NCBI GenBank assembly: GCA_005885115.1
Contig: VAXX01000165.1
Location: forward strand, 1-11,776
Source: Actinomycetota bacterium
GTDB taxonomy: Bacteria; Actinomycetota; Actinomycetes; Mycobacteriales; Micromonosporaceae
DNA: 11,776 nt
Direction of reading: 5' to 3'
A model generated the notes under the pieces. It made no database searches, was not told the DNA's origin, and worked only from the letters and a program-made list of their open reading frames with translations. How positions within the stretch are numbered: the stretch's first letter is position 1; the number at the start of each line of letters is the position of its first letter. Below, one piece after another: positions 1-6,445 of this stretch. Position numbers and translations under genes: made by a program.

Positions 1-321
1 TCGGTGTGGGACCACCCGGTCACCGGGCCGGCCGCGCTGGCGCTGGTCCGCAGCGGGCTCCAGCACGACTGGTCGGCGCGGATGCTGCGGGAGTTCCTGA
101 CCACCCGGATCCTGCGGCGGGTGGTGGGCACCCTGCCGATCGACCCGGCGGAGGCGCCGCTGCGCGGGGCGCTGGCCGCCTCGCAGATGATCGGGCTGGT
201 GATGATCCGGTACGTGCTGAAGCTGGAGCCCTTGGCCAGCGCCGATCCGGAGACCGTCGTCACCATGGTGGCCCCGAACATCCGGCGGTACCTGCTGGAG
301 CCCCTAGCATTACCGACGTGA
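1..321 (+). CDS. TetR/AcrR-family transcriptional regulator, C-terminal part (5' end outside window)
   Basis: The frame is open from the first base and ends at TGA 319-321, so only the last ~106 residues are present. The DNA-binding helix-turn-helix would lie upstream of the window. What is visible is an all-helical ligand/dimerisation domain. The stretch ALAASQMIGLVMIRYVLKLE followed by PLASADPETVV and a final APNIRRYLLEPL is the pattern I associate with the TetR_C_16-type C-terminal domain of actinobacterial TetR repressors. Proteins of this kind are dimeric one-component repressors that release DNA on binding a small hydrophobic ligand; neither ligand nor target can be read here. The GTG at position 4 should not be taken as the start, because the frame continues upstream. 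The stop overlaps the GTG start of the next gene (GTGA), so the two are probably co-transcribed and translationally coupled. Family call is fairly sure, function unknown. Confidence 0.8.
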   Translation, partial: SVWDHPVTGPAALALVRSGLQHDWSARMLREFLTTRILRRVVGTLPIDPAEAPLRGALAASQMIGLVMIRYVLKLEPLASADPETVVTMVAPNIRRYLLEPLALPT

Positions 322-950
322 CCGACTCCGTGGCTCGGCTGGAACGTACGGCGTTGTGCGACCTGTTCCTGACGGTCGGGCCGGAGCACCCGACGCTGTG
401 CGGGGACTGGACGACCCGGGACCTGGCCGCACACCTGCTGGTACGCGAACGCCGGCCGGACGCGGCCCTGGGGATCGTGGCCAAACCCCTTGCCGGGCAC
501 GGGGAACGGGTACGGACGGAGACGGCCGAGCAGCCGTACGAGTCGTTGGTACGCCGGTTGCGTACCCCGCCCCGGTGGTCGCTGGCCGCGTTCGGGCCAC
601 TCGACCGGGCGACCAACACGCTGGAGTTCTTCATCCACCACGAGGACGTCCGGCGGGCCGGTCCGGACTGGCGGCCCCGGCCGCTGTCCCGGGCGTACGG
701 GCAGGGGCTGTGGGCGGTCGTACCCGGGTCGGCGAAGCTGGCCCTGCGCCGGTGGTCGTACCGGGTGGCCCTGGTGGCGCCCGGCTACGGCAGCGCGGAA
801 GTGGGCAACGGTTCGGACCTCGTGACGCTCACCGGGGACCCGGGTGAGCTGGCGCTGTTCCTGTCCGGCCGGCAACGGGTCGCCGAGGTCGAGCTGACCG
901 GACCCGAGGAGCTGACGGCCCGGCTACGCAAGGCCCGCCTGGGCATCTGA
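318..950 (+). CDS. TIGR03085 family protein (DinB/maleylpyruvate-isomerase-like fold)
   Basis: The 210-residue protein starts at GTG 318, overlapping the TetR stop by four bases (GTGA). The frame is open further upstream, but that part is only a shadow of the TetR gene. Recognisable family blocks are RTALCDLFLTVGPEHPTLC near residues 10-28, TTRDLAAHLLVRERRPDAA at 32-50, and NTLEFFIHHEDVRRAG around 100-115. The family is related to the mycothiol-dependent maleylpyruvate isomerase/DinB four-helix fold, whose members often bind a divalent metal through His/Glu; H39, H107 and H108 are the candidate ligands here (inference). No biochemical role is established that I know of. Position directly behind a TetR gene may mean it is co-regulated. 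Its last 27 bp overlap the 3' end of the convergent histidine kinase. Length and termini look normal. Confidence 0.87.
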   Translation: MTDSVARLERTALCDLFLTVGPEHPTLCGDWTTRDLAAHLLVRERRPDAALGIVAKPLAGHGERVRTETAEQPYESLVRRLRTPPRWSLAAFGPLDRATNTLEFFIHHEDVRRAGPDWRPRPLSRAYGQGLWAVVPGSAKLALRRWSYRVALVAPGYGSAEVGNGSDLVTLTGDPGELALFLSGRQRVAEVELTGPEELTARLRKARLGI

Positions 951-2217
951 GCCGCGATCGTCGGCCGGGTCGGTCGCGGGCAGACTCACGGCGACGCGCA
1001 GTCCCGGCGCGGCGTCGCCGAGGGTGACCGTACCGGCGTGCAGCCGGACCAGTTCGGCGACGATCGCCAGGCCCAGCCCGGCACCGCCGTCGTCGCGGGT
1101 ACGGGCGTCATCGAGCCGGGTGAACCGGTCGAACACCCGGGTGCGGTCGGGCTCCGGGATGCCCGGTCCGTCGTCGGTGACGGTCAGCAGGACGCGGTCC
1201 CCGTTCCGGCGTACCCCGAGGGTCACGGTCGAGGTGGCGTGGCGTACCGCGTTGGCGACAAGGTTGTCGACGACCCGCCGGAGCGCGACCGGATCGCCGA
1301 CTGTCCACTGTGGACCGCTGGGCGTGACGGTCACCGGCACCCGGGCACCGGTACCCGAGGCGGCCGCCTCGGACAGCAGGCAGCCCAAGCCGGTCGACCT
1401 CCACGCTGAGGTCCGCGAGCGGCGGCGGCTCGCCCAGGTGCGCCGCGACGTCGAGCTGGGTCCGCAGCGAGGCGATCGGGCTGCGCAGCTCGTGCGCGGC
1501 GTCGGCGACGAAGGACCGCTGCCGCATCCGGGCCGCCTCCAGCCGGTCGAGCATCCGGTTGAGGGTGACGGCCAGGCGGTGCAGCTCGTCGTCCCCGTCG
1601 GGTACGGGCAGCCGGCCGACCTGGGCCGCGCTGATCTCCTCCGCGCCCTGCCGGAGCGCCTCGACCGGACGCAGCGTCCAACCGACCACCCACCAGGCGA
1701 GCGTGGTCAGGGCGAGCAGCAGCAACGGGTACGCGACGAGCAGCCCGTGCGCCACCGCCTTGAGACTGCGCAGGGTGTCCTGGTCCGGCGCGGCCACCAG
1801 GACGGTGTCCCCGGTATCCGAGACGGCGGCCACCACCCGCAGGTCGCCCTCGACACCGACCCGGTCCCCGCCGACCACCACCACCCGACCGGCCCGGGCC
1901 CGGGCGATCTCGTCGCTGTGCAGCACCGGGCGCAGCCGGTCGGTGCCGATCGACGCCTTCAGTACCCGGCCCTGGTCGTCGATGACCTGGATGAACTGGG
2001 TACCGGCGGTCGGGATCGGGTCGGACAGGTGCCCGGCGTCCAGCAGCGCCACGGTGTCCGACGCGTTCTGCCGGGCGCCCCGGTCCAGCGAGTTCTCGAG
2101 CGTGAAGTGCAGTACCGCCATCAACAGCAGCCCGCCGAGCAACAGCCCGACGGCCAGGCCGGTGGCCCCGATCAGGATCAGCCGGGACCGCAGCGACAGC
2201 CGGCGAAACCAGCGCAC
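924..2217 (-). pseudogene. Two-component sensor histidine kinase, broken by an out-of-frame internal deletion
   Basis: This is a membrane HisKA/HATPase_c kinase, partner of the adjacent response regulator. It starts at GTG 2217, three bases after the regulator's TGA. In the first frame come a membrane segment (about residues 13-36), an extracytoplasmic loop, a second membrane segment ending near TLRPVEALRQGAEEI, a HAMP linker, and the H-box DAAHELRSPIASL with phospho-acceptor H242. That frame loses family sense after LSVEVDRLG (near 1385). The rest lies in another frame, from about 1391 to the TAG at 924-926: CLLSEAAAS, N-box DNLVANAVRHA, G1-box DDGPGIP, FDRFTRLD and G2-box GAGLGLAIV. The segment normally joining them (second DHp helix, typically RLVDDLLLLAR-like, plus linker) is absent, so a deletion of some 80-100 bp rather than a single-base slip is implied. 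As written, no functional kinase can be made. Whether the lesion is biological or an assembly fault cannot be told from the sequence. Confidence 0.8.
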
Positions 2218-2220
2218 TTC

Positions 2221-2889
2221 TCAGCCCGCGAGCCGGTAGCCGGCGCCGCGTACGGTCTGCAGCGACCGCTCGTTGTACGGCTGGTCGATCTTGCGGCGCA
2301 GGTAGCCGACGTAGACCTCGACCACGTTCGGATCGGTGTCCGCCCCGGCGTCCCATACGTGGTCGAGCAGTTCGGTCTTGGTGACCACCTCGTCGCGGTG
2401 CCGCATCAGGTACTCCAGCAGCGCGAACTCCCGCGTGGTCAACGCGATCTCCTGCCCGTCGCGGGTCACCCGCCGGGTGGCCGGGTCGAGGGTCAGGCCA
2501 CCGGCGGCGAGCACGGCCGGGCGCTCCGGCGCGCCCCGGCGCAGCACCGCCCGCAACTTGGCCAGCAGCACCACGAACGAGAACGGCTTGGTCAGGTAGT
2601 CGTCGGCGCCGGCGTCCAGCCCGTCGGCCTGGTCGTACTCGCCGTCCTTGGCCGAGAGCATCAGCACCGGTACCCAGTTGGACTCCGCGCGCAGCGCCCG
2701 CACGATCCGGTACCCGGACAGGCCGGGCAGCATGATGTCGAGCACGACCGCGTCGTACCCCTCATGTCTGGCCGCCTCCAGCCCGGCGAGGCCGTCAGCG
2801 GCCAGATCGACGGCGTAGCCCTCGGCGGTCAGCCCGCGCTGCAACGCCCGCGCCAACCGCGGCTCGTCCTCGACCACCAGCACCCGCAT
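2221..2889 (-). CDS. OmpR/PhoB-family two-component response regulator
   Basis: A complete 222-residue protein starting at ATG 2889. The receiver domain (residues 1-118) has the acidic pocket E7/D8, phospho-acceptor D51 in VVLDIMLPGLSG, S79 and K101 in DDYLTKPF. The C-terminal winged helix (about 130-221) has the OmpR features TTREFALLEYLMRH, VEVYVGYLRRKID and a final TVRGAGYRL. It would bind DNA at tandem half-sites when phosphorylated by the cognate kinase encoded three bases downstream. A G-rich AGGGGG lies immediately before the start. It is transcribed divergently from the LolA-like/ABC operon across a 101-bp gap with TGAG/CTCA repeats, so that operon and its own promoter are the likely targets (inference). 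Unlike its partner kinase the gene is intact. Confidence 0.95.
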   Translation of the reverse strand: MRVLVVEDEPRLARALQRGLTAEGYAVDLAADGLAGLEAARHEGYDAVVLDIMLPGLSGYRIVRALRAESNWVPVLMLSAKDGEYDQADGLDAGADDYLTKPFSFVVLLAKLRAVLRRGAPERPAVLAAGGLTLDPATRRVTRDGQEIALTTREFALLEYLMRHRDEVVTKTELLDHVWDAGADTDPNVVEVYVGYLRRKIDQPYNERSLQTVRGAGYRLAG

Positions 2890-2905
2890 GCCCCCTAGCC
2901 TGGCA

Positions 2906-2939
2906 TGAGTTTCCTGAGAGCAGTTGAGGAGGTCTCAGG
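2906..2939. promoter_or_regulatory. Candidate response-regulator operator in the divergent promoter region
   Basis: The 101-bp gap between the response regulator and the LolA-like gene contains a perfect 7-bp inverted repeat, CCTGAGA (2913-2919) and TCTCAGG (2933-2939). TGAG also recurs on the same strand at 2906, 2915 and 2925, i.e. at 9-10 bp spacing. Tandem half-sites about one helical turn apart are what OmpR-type regulators usually bind. The repeats are seen directly; assignment to this regulator is inference. I cannot place -10/-35 boxes with confidence. Confidence 0.4.
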
Positions 2940-2978
2940 GCGGGCACAGGTGCGGTCGCGCAGGATGGAGGGGTACCT

Positions 2979-2985
2979 GAGGAGG
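2979..2985 (+). promoter_or_regulatory. Strong ribosome binding site of the LolA-like gene
   Basis: GAGGAGG sits five bases before ATG 2991 and is a near-complete anti-16S match. It fixes the start of the LolA-like gene at 2991 rather than at the ATG at 3000. Confidence 0.75.
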
Positions 2986-2990
2986 TTCCC

Positions 2991-4062
2991 ATGTCTGTGA
3001 TGGCGTCCCGGCCCGTGCTGCGGTGGGCGGTACCCGCCGGTGTGCTCGTGGTCGTCCTCGGCGGCGGCGCGGTCACCACCGCGCTGCGCGCCTCGGCCGA
3101 CGCCCGGCTGGCTCCGCGCAGCGCCGCCCAGCTCCTGGTGGATCTGCAGACCGCGCGGCTGGACGGGGTGTCCGGCACCGTGGTCGAGCGGGCCGACCTC
3201 GGCCTGCCCCCGCTGCCCGGCAGCGTCGGCGGCGACGGCAGCGCCAACCTCAACTCGCTGCGTGGTCTACAACGGTACGGACGCCTGGGAATGGGCCAGC
3301 TCCTCGAACACCGCCACGCACTACCGCGTGTCCAGGGACCAACGGAAGCCGCCGCCGTCCGGCAAGCTCCCGGCCGACCTGCCCAGGACGCCGCAGGAGG
3401 CGGCCAACCGGATCCTCGCCCTGGTCGATCCCACCACGTCGGTCGGCACCGACGGTGGCGCGGTGGTCGCCGGACACCGGGCGTACGAACTGGTCCTCAC
3501 CCCGAAGGACACCGCCTCGCTGGTGTCCCAGGTACGGATCGCGATCGACGGTACGGCCCACGTACCGACCCGGGTGCAGGTGTTCGCGAAGGGGCACGAC
3601 AAGGCCGCGTTCGAGATCGGCTTCACCCAGGTGAGCTTCACCCGGCCCGATGACGGGGTGTTCCGCTTCACCCCGCCGCCCGGCGCGAAGATCACCGAAG
3701 GCGACCCGGACAGGGCCGCCGGCACGCCGACCGGCCCCGCCCGGCCGGCCGCACCCCGGCCGGTGGTCATCGGGAAGGGCTGGACGTCGGTCCTGGTCGC
3801 CCGGATGCCGGCCGACTCCGCGCCGGCTCAGCGGGGGCCGAGCGACCCGGCCAAGCCCGGCAGGCCCGACGGCGGCCAGGCCGGCATCGGGGCGTTCCTG
3901 GACAAGCTTCCCCAGGTACACGGCTCGTTCGGCACCGGTCGGGTACTCCAGTCCCGGCTGTTCTCGGTCCTGCTGCTGGACGACGGGCGGGTACTGGTCG
4001 GGCCGGTCAGCCCGGACCGGCTGATCGCGGCCGCGGCCGACCCGGCGGCGGCCCTGAAGTGA
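2991..4062 (+). pseudogene. LolA-like secreted/anchored protein, broken by an out-of-frame internal deletion
   Basis: First gene of a three-gene operon with an ABC exporter. It starts at ATG 2991 behind a strong ribosome binding site. The N-terminus has a hydrophobic segment (about residues 11-32) serving as signal peptide or membrane anchor, then AAQLLVDLQTARLDGVSGT and ADLGLPPLPG, typical of the actinobacterial LolA-like/RseB-like beta-sheet fold. After SANLNSL (near 3258) family sense moves to another frame: VVYNGTDAWEWASSS, TPQEAANRILALVDPTT, AGHRAYELVLTPKD, ASLVSQVRIAIDGTAHVPTR, FEIGFTQVSFTRPD and a Pro-rich linker, ending at TGA 4060-4062 with FSVLLLDDGRVLVGPVSPDR. Family members have about 30 residues between SL and the NG-DxW block (roughly SGxHTLRxWYxGPDxVR and on); these are missing. 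In actinobacteria the fold may bind lipid or lipoprotein near the membrane; its exact role is unknown. As written only a short N-terminal fragment would be made. Confidence 0.77.
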
Positions 4063-4994
4063 GGGACCTGGCGGTCGGCTCGTACGGGCTGACGAAGCGG
4101 TTCCGGTCCGGCCAGGTCGCGGTCAACTCCGTCGACCTGGTCGTACCGCGCGGTGCGGTGTACGGCTTCCTCGGCCCGAACGGCTCCGGCAAGACCACCA
4201 CGATCCGGCTGCTGCTCGGACTGGTCCGCCCGACCGCCGGTACCCACGAGCTGCTCGGCGAGCCGATGCCGGGACGGGCGGCCCGGGTACTGCCCCGGGT
4301 CGGGGCGCTGGTCGAGGGGCCGGCGTTCCACCCGTACCTGTCGGGGCTTGCCAACCTGCGCCGGTTGGACGCCGCCGACCGTACCGTCGACCCGGGCTCG
4401 GCCAGGCAACGGATCGACGCCGCGCTGGACCGGGTCGGGCTGCTCGCGGCCGGCCGGAAGCGGTACCGGCACTACTCGCTGGGGATGCGCCAGCGGCTGG
4501 CCATCGCGGCCGCCCTGCTGCGCCCCCGGGACCTGCTGATCCTGGACGAGCCGACCAACGGGCTGGACCCGCAGGGCACCCGGGAGGTACGCGCGCTGCT
4601 GACCGCGCTGGCCGCCACCGGTACCACCGTCATGCTCTCCACCCACCTGCTGTCCGAGGTCGAGCAGGTCTGCTCGCACGTGGGCGTGATGCACCTGGGC
4701 AAGCTCGTCGCGCAGGGGACGCTGGCCGAGCTACGGGCCCGTACCGCGCCCCGGGTCCAGGTGCTGTCCGGCGATCCGCCGGGCGCCGCCCGGGTACTGG
4801 CCGAACTGGACCTCGCCGAGGTGGAGACCCATGGCGAGGCGGTCACCGCGCTGCTCGGCGGGGCGGCCCCCGAGAAGGTGGTGGCCGCGCTGGTCCACGC
4901 GGACGTACCGGTGCGCGGGTTCCGGGTGCTGTCCGCCGACCTGGAGGAGATGTTCGTCCAGTTGACCGGGGAGGGCTTCGATGTCAGTGGCTGA
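4059..4994 (+). CDS. ABC transporter ATP-binding protein (BcrA/ABC-2 type)
   Basis: A 311-residue ATPase for an ABC-2 exporter. It starts at GTG 4059, overlapping the TGA of the LolA-like gene (GTGA), so translation is coupled. Motifs in order are Walker A GPNGSGKTT (39-47), a Q-loop region with Glu instead of Gln (GALVEGPAFHPYLSG, E86), as is usual in the bacitracin-exporter-like subfamily, signature SLGMRQRL (140-147), Walker B LLILDEPTNGLDP (159-171) and switch H196 in LSTHLLSEVEQV. The C-terminal ~100 residues form the accessory domain common to drug and antimicrobial-peptide exporters, ending with DLEEMFVQLTG. The stop overlaps the permease start by 14 bp. Substrate unknown; the divergent two-component system and the LolA-like partner suggest a cell-envelope or peptide-response role (inference). 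Confidence 0.94.
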   Translation: MRDLAVGSYGLTKRFRSGQVAVNSVDLVVPRGAVYGFLGPNGSGKTTTIRLLLGLVRPTAGTHELLGEPMPGRAARVLPRVGALVEGPAFHPYLSGLANLRRLDAADRTVDPGSARQRIDAALDRVGLLAAGRKRYRHYSLGMRQRLAIAAALLRPRDLLILDEPTNGLDPQGTREVRALLTALAATGTTVMLSTHLLSEVEQVCSHVGVMHLGKLVAQGTLAELRARTAPRVQVLSGDPPGAARVLAELDLAEVETHGEAVTALLGGAAPEKVVAALVHADVPVRGFRVLSADLEEMFVQLTGEGFDVSG

Positions 4995-5850
4995 GTCCGA
5001 CGCGTTGGCCGCCCCGGCCGAGGTCGTTGCGCCGCAACGCTTGTCCACCCGGTTCTTCCGCTCGGAGCTGCTGCTCATCTTCGGCCGCCGGCGCAACTGG
5101 GTCGGCATGGCGGTGCTCGCGACGGTACCGATCCTGATCATCGTCGCCGTCAAGCTGTCCCCGCCGTCGGGCGACGGTGGCCCGGACTTCATCAACCAGA
5201 TCACTCAGAACGGCATCTTCGCCGCGCTCACCGCGCTGACCCTGGAAATGCCGCTGTTCCTGCCGGTCGCGGTGGCCGCGATCTCGGCCGACTCGGTAGC
5301 CGGCGAGGCCAACCTCGGTACGCTGCGGTACCTGCTGGCGGTGCCGGTCGACCGGACCCGGCTGCTCGTGGTCAAGCTCGGCGCCATCACGGTGTTCGCG
5401 TTCGCCGCCACGATGGTGGTCGCCGGGGTCGGCGCACTGCTCGGGCTGGCCGTCTTCGGCGCCGGCCCGATGGTCAGCCTCTCCGGCAGCCAGCTCCCGT
5501 TCTGGGACGGCGTACTGCGGCTGGTCCTGGTCTGCCTGTACCTGACGGTCTGCCTGACCGCACTGGGCGCCATCGGGATGTTCGTGTCCACGCTGACCGA
5601 GCAGCCGATCGGGGCCGCCGTGGCGATCCTGGTACTCGCGGTGGGCAGCCAGATCATGGACGCCATCCCGCAACTGTCGGCGATCCACACGTACCTGCCG
5701 ACGCACTACTGGTTGGCCTTCGGCGACCTGCTGCGGGATCCGATCGCGCTGGACCGGACCGTCCCGGGCCTGCTCTCGGCACTGGCGTACGTCGCGATCT
5801 TCGGTACCGCCGCCTGGGCCCGCTTCGGCGGCCGGGACGTGACGAGCTAG
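4981..5850 (+). CDS. ABC-2 type transporter permease
   Basis: A 289-residue integral membrane protein starting at ATG 4981, inside the end of the ATPase gene. After an N-terminal cytoplasmic tail of ~35 residues there are six likely membrane segments: about 40-58, 78-103, 130-160, 177-200, 211-226 and 258-276. SVAGEANLGTLRYLLAVPVD (105-124), between the second and third segments, is the coupling region typical of ABC-2 permeases of the NatB/BcrB sort. A dimer of this protein with two ATPase subunits would form the exporter. It is the last gene of the LolA-like/ATPase/permease operon; 37 bp follow before the next gene and I see no clear terminator. The gene is complete and family length. Confidence 0.92.
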   Translation: MSVAESDALAAPAEVVAPQRLSTRFFRSELLLIFGRRRNWVGMAVLATVPILIIVAVKLSPPSGDGGPDFINQITQNGIFAALTALTLEMPLFLPVAVAAISADSVAGEANLGTLRYLLAVPVDRTRLLVVKLGAITVFAFAATMVVAGVGALLGLAVFGAGPMVSLSGSQLPFWDGVLRLVLVCLYLTVCLTALGAIGMFVSTLTEQPIGAAVAILVLAVGSQIMDAIPQLSAIHTYLPTHYWLAFGDLLRDPIALDRTVPGLLSALAYVAIFGTAAWARFGGRDVTS

Positions 5851-5874
5851 CGGATAACTGTCGGTGGGTCGGTC

Positions 5875-5880
5875 TACCGT
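5875..5880 (+). promoter_or_regulatory. Candidate -10 box for the isochorismatase-fold gene
   Basis: TACCGT fits the actinobacterial TANNNT -10 pattern and lies seven bases before ATG 5888, the distance expected for a leaderless or near-leaderless transcript. A GGAG at 5881-5884 only three bases before the ATG could also serve as a close ribosome site. No convincing -35 box is seen. Confidence 0.35.
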
Positions 5881-5887
5881 GGAGCCC

Positions 5888-6445
5888 ATGACGACACTCG
5901 AGAACCGGCCGAACACCGCACTCCTCGTCATCGACGTGCAGAACGGCGTCGTCTCGGGGGCCCACGAGCGCGACACGGTCGTCGCCAACATCGGCAGCCT
6001 GGTCGAGAAGGCGCGGCGGGAACGGGTACCGGTGGTCTGGGTCCAGCACAACGACGCGCAGCTCGCCCGGGGCAGCGAGGACTGGCGGATCGTCCCCGAG
6101 CTGACCCCCGACCAGGCGGAGCCGCTGGTCGAGAAGAGTTACGGGGACGCCTTCGAGGACACCACCCTGGAGACGGTGCTGTCCGGCCTGGGCGTCGGGC
6201 GGCTGGTGGTCGCCGGCGCGCAGACCGACGCGTGTGTCCGCTCGACGCTGCACGGCGCCTTCGCCCGGGGGTACGACGCGACCCTGGTCAGCGATGCCCA
6301 CACGACCGAGGACCAGACGTCCTGGGGAGCGCCGCCGCCGGACCAGGTCATCACGCATACGAACCTGTACTGGACGTACCAGTCGGCGCCGGGCCGCACG
6401 GCGGGGACGATGGAGACCAAGGCGGTCGACTTCGGAGGCAGCTAG
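5888..6445 (+). CDS. Isochorismatase-family cysteine hydrolase
   Basis: A 185-residue protein of the isochorismatase/nicotinamidase-like fold. The expected catalytic triad is visible: D16 in TALLVIDVQNGVV, K83 in LVEKSYGDAF and C116 in VVAGAQTDACVRSTLHGAF, followed by GYDATLVSDAHTT. Relatives hydrolyse amide, ureido or vinyl-ether bonds (nicotinamidase, carbamoylsarcosine amidase, isochorismatase and others), and the substrate cannot be read from sequence. It is a stand-alone domain with no siderophore carrier domain and no siderophore genes nearby, so isochorismate is unlikely. I chose ATG 5888; an in-frame GTG at 5864 adds eight residues unlike the family N-terminus and would use the promoter region. 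It is convergent with the next gene: the two stop codons share two bases (6443-6444). It lies 37 bp behind the ABC permease and may be partly read through from it. Confidence 0.92.
   Translation: MTTLENRPNTALLVIDVQNGVVSGAHERDTVVANIGSLVEKARRERVPVVWVQHNDAQLARGSEDWRIVPELTPDQAEPLVEKSYGDAFEDTTLETVLSGLGVGRLVVAGAQTDACVRSTLHGAFARGYDATLVSDAHTTEDQTSWGAPPPDQVITHTNLYWTYQSAPGRTAGTMETKAVDFGGS

Noticed and set aside
924..1388. The kinase C-terminal piece as a separate small ATPase gene starting at TTG 1388
   Set aside because: No ribosome site, and it begins mid-domain; it continues the upstream H-box protein, so one broken gene is the simpler reading.
1024..2898. A 624-codon open frame on the plus strand opposite the two-component genes
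   Set aside because: Low-complexity Arg/Gln/Pro/Gly-rich translation with no family motifs; it is the antisense shadow of the GC-rich kinase and regulator, whose minus-strand motifs are unmistakable.
5864..5887. Upstream GTG start for the isochorismatase-fold protein
   Set aside because: The extra eight residues do not resemble the family N-terminus and would overlie the -10-like box; no ribosome site precedes it.
5836..5888. Terminator after the ABC operon
   Set aside because: I could not find a stable hairpin followed by a T-tract in this gap.
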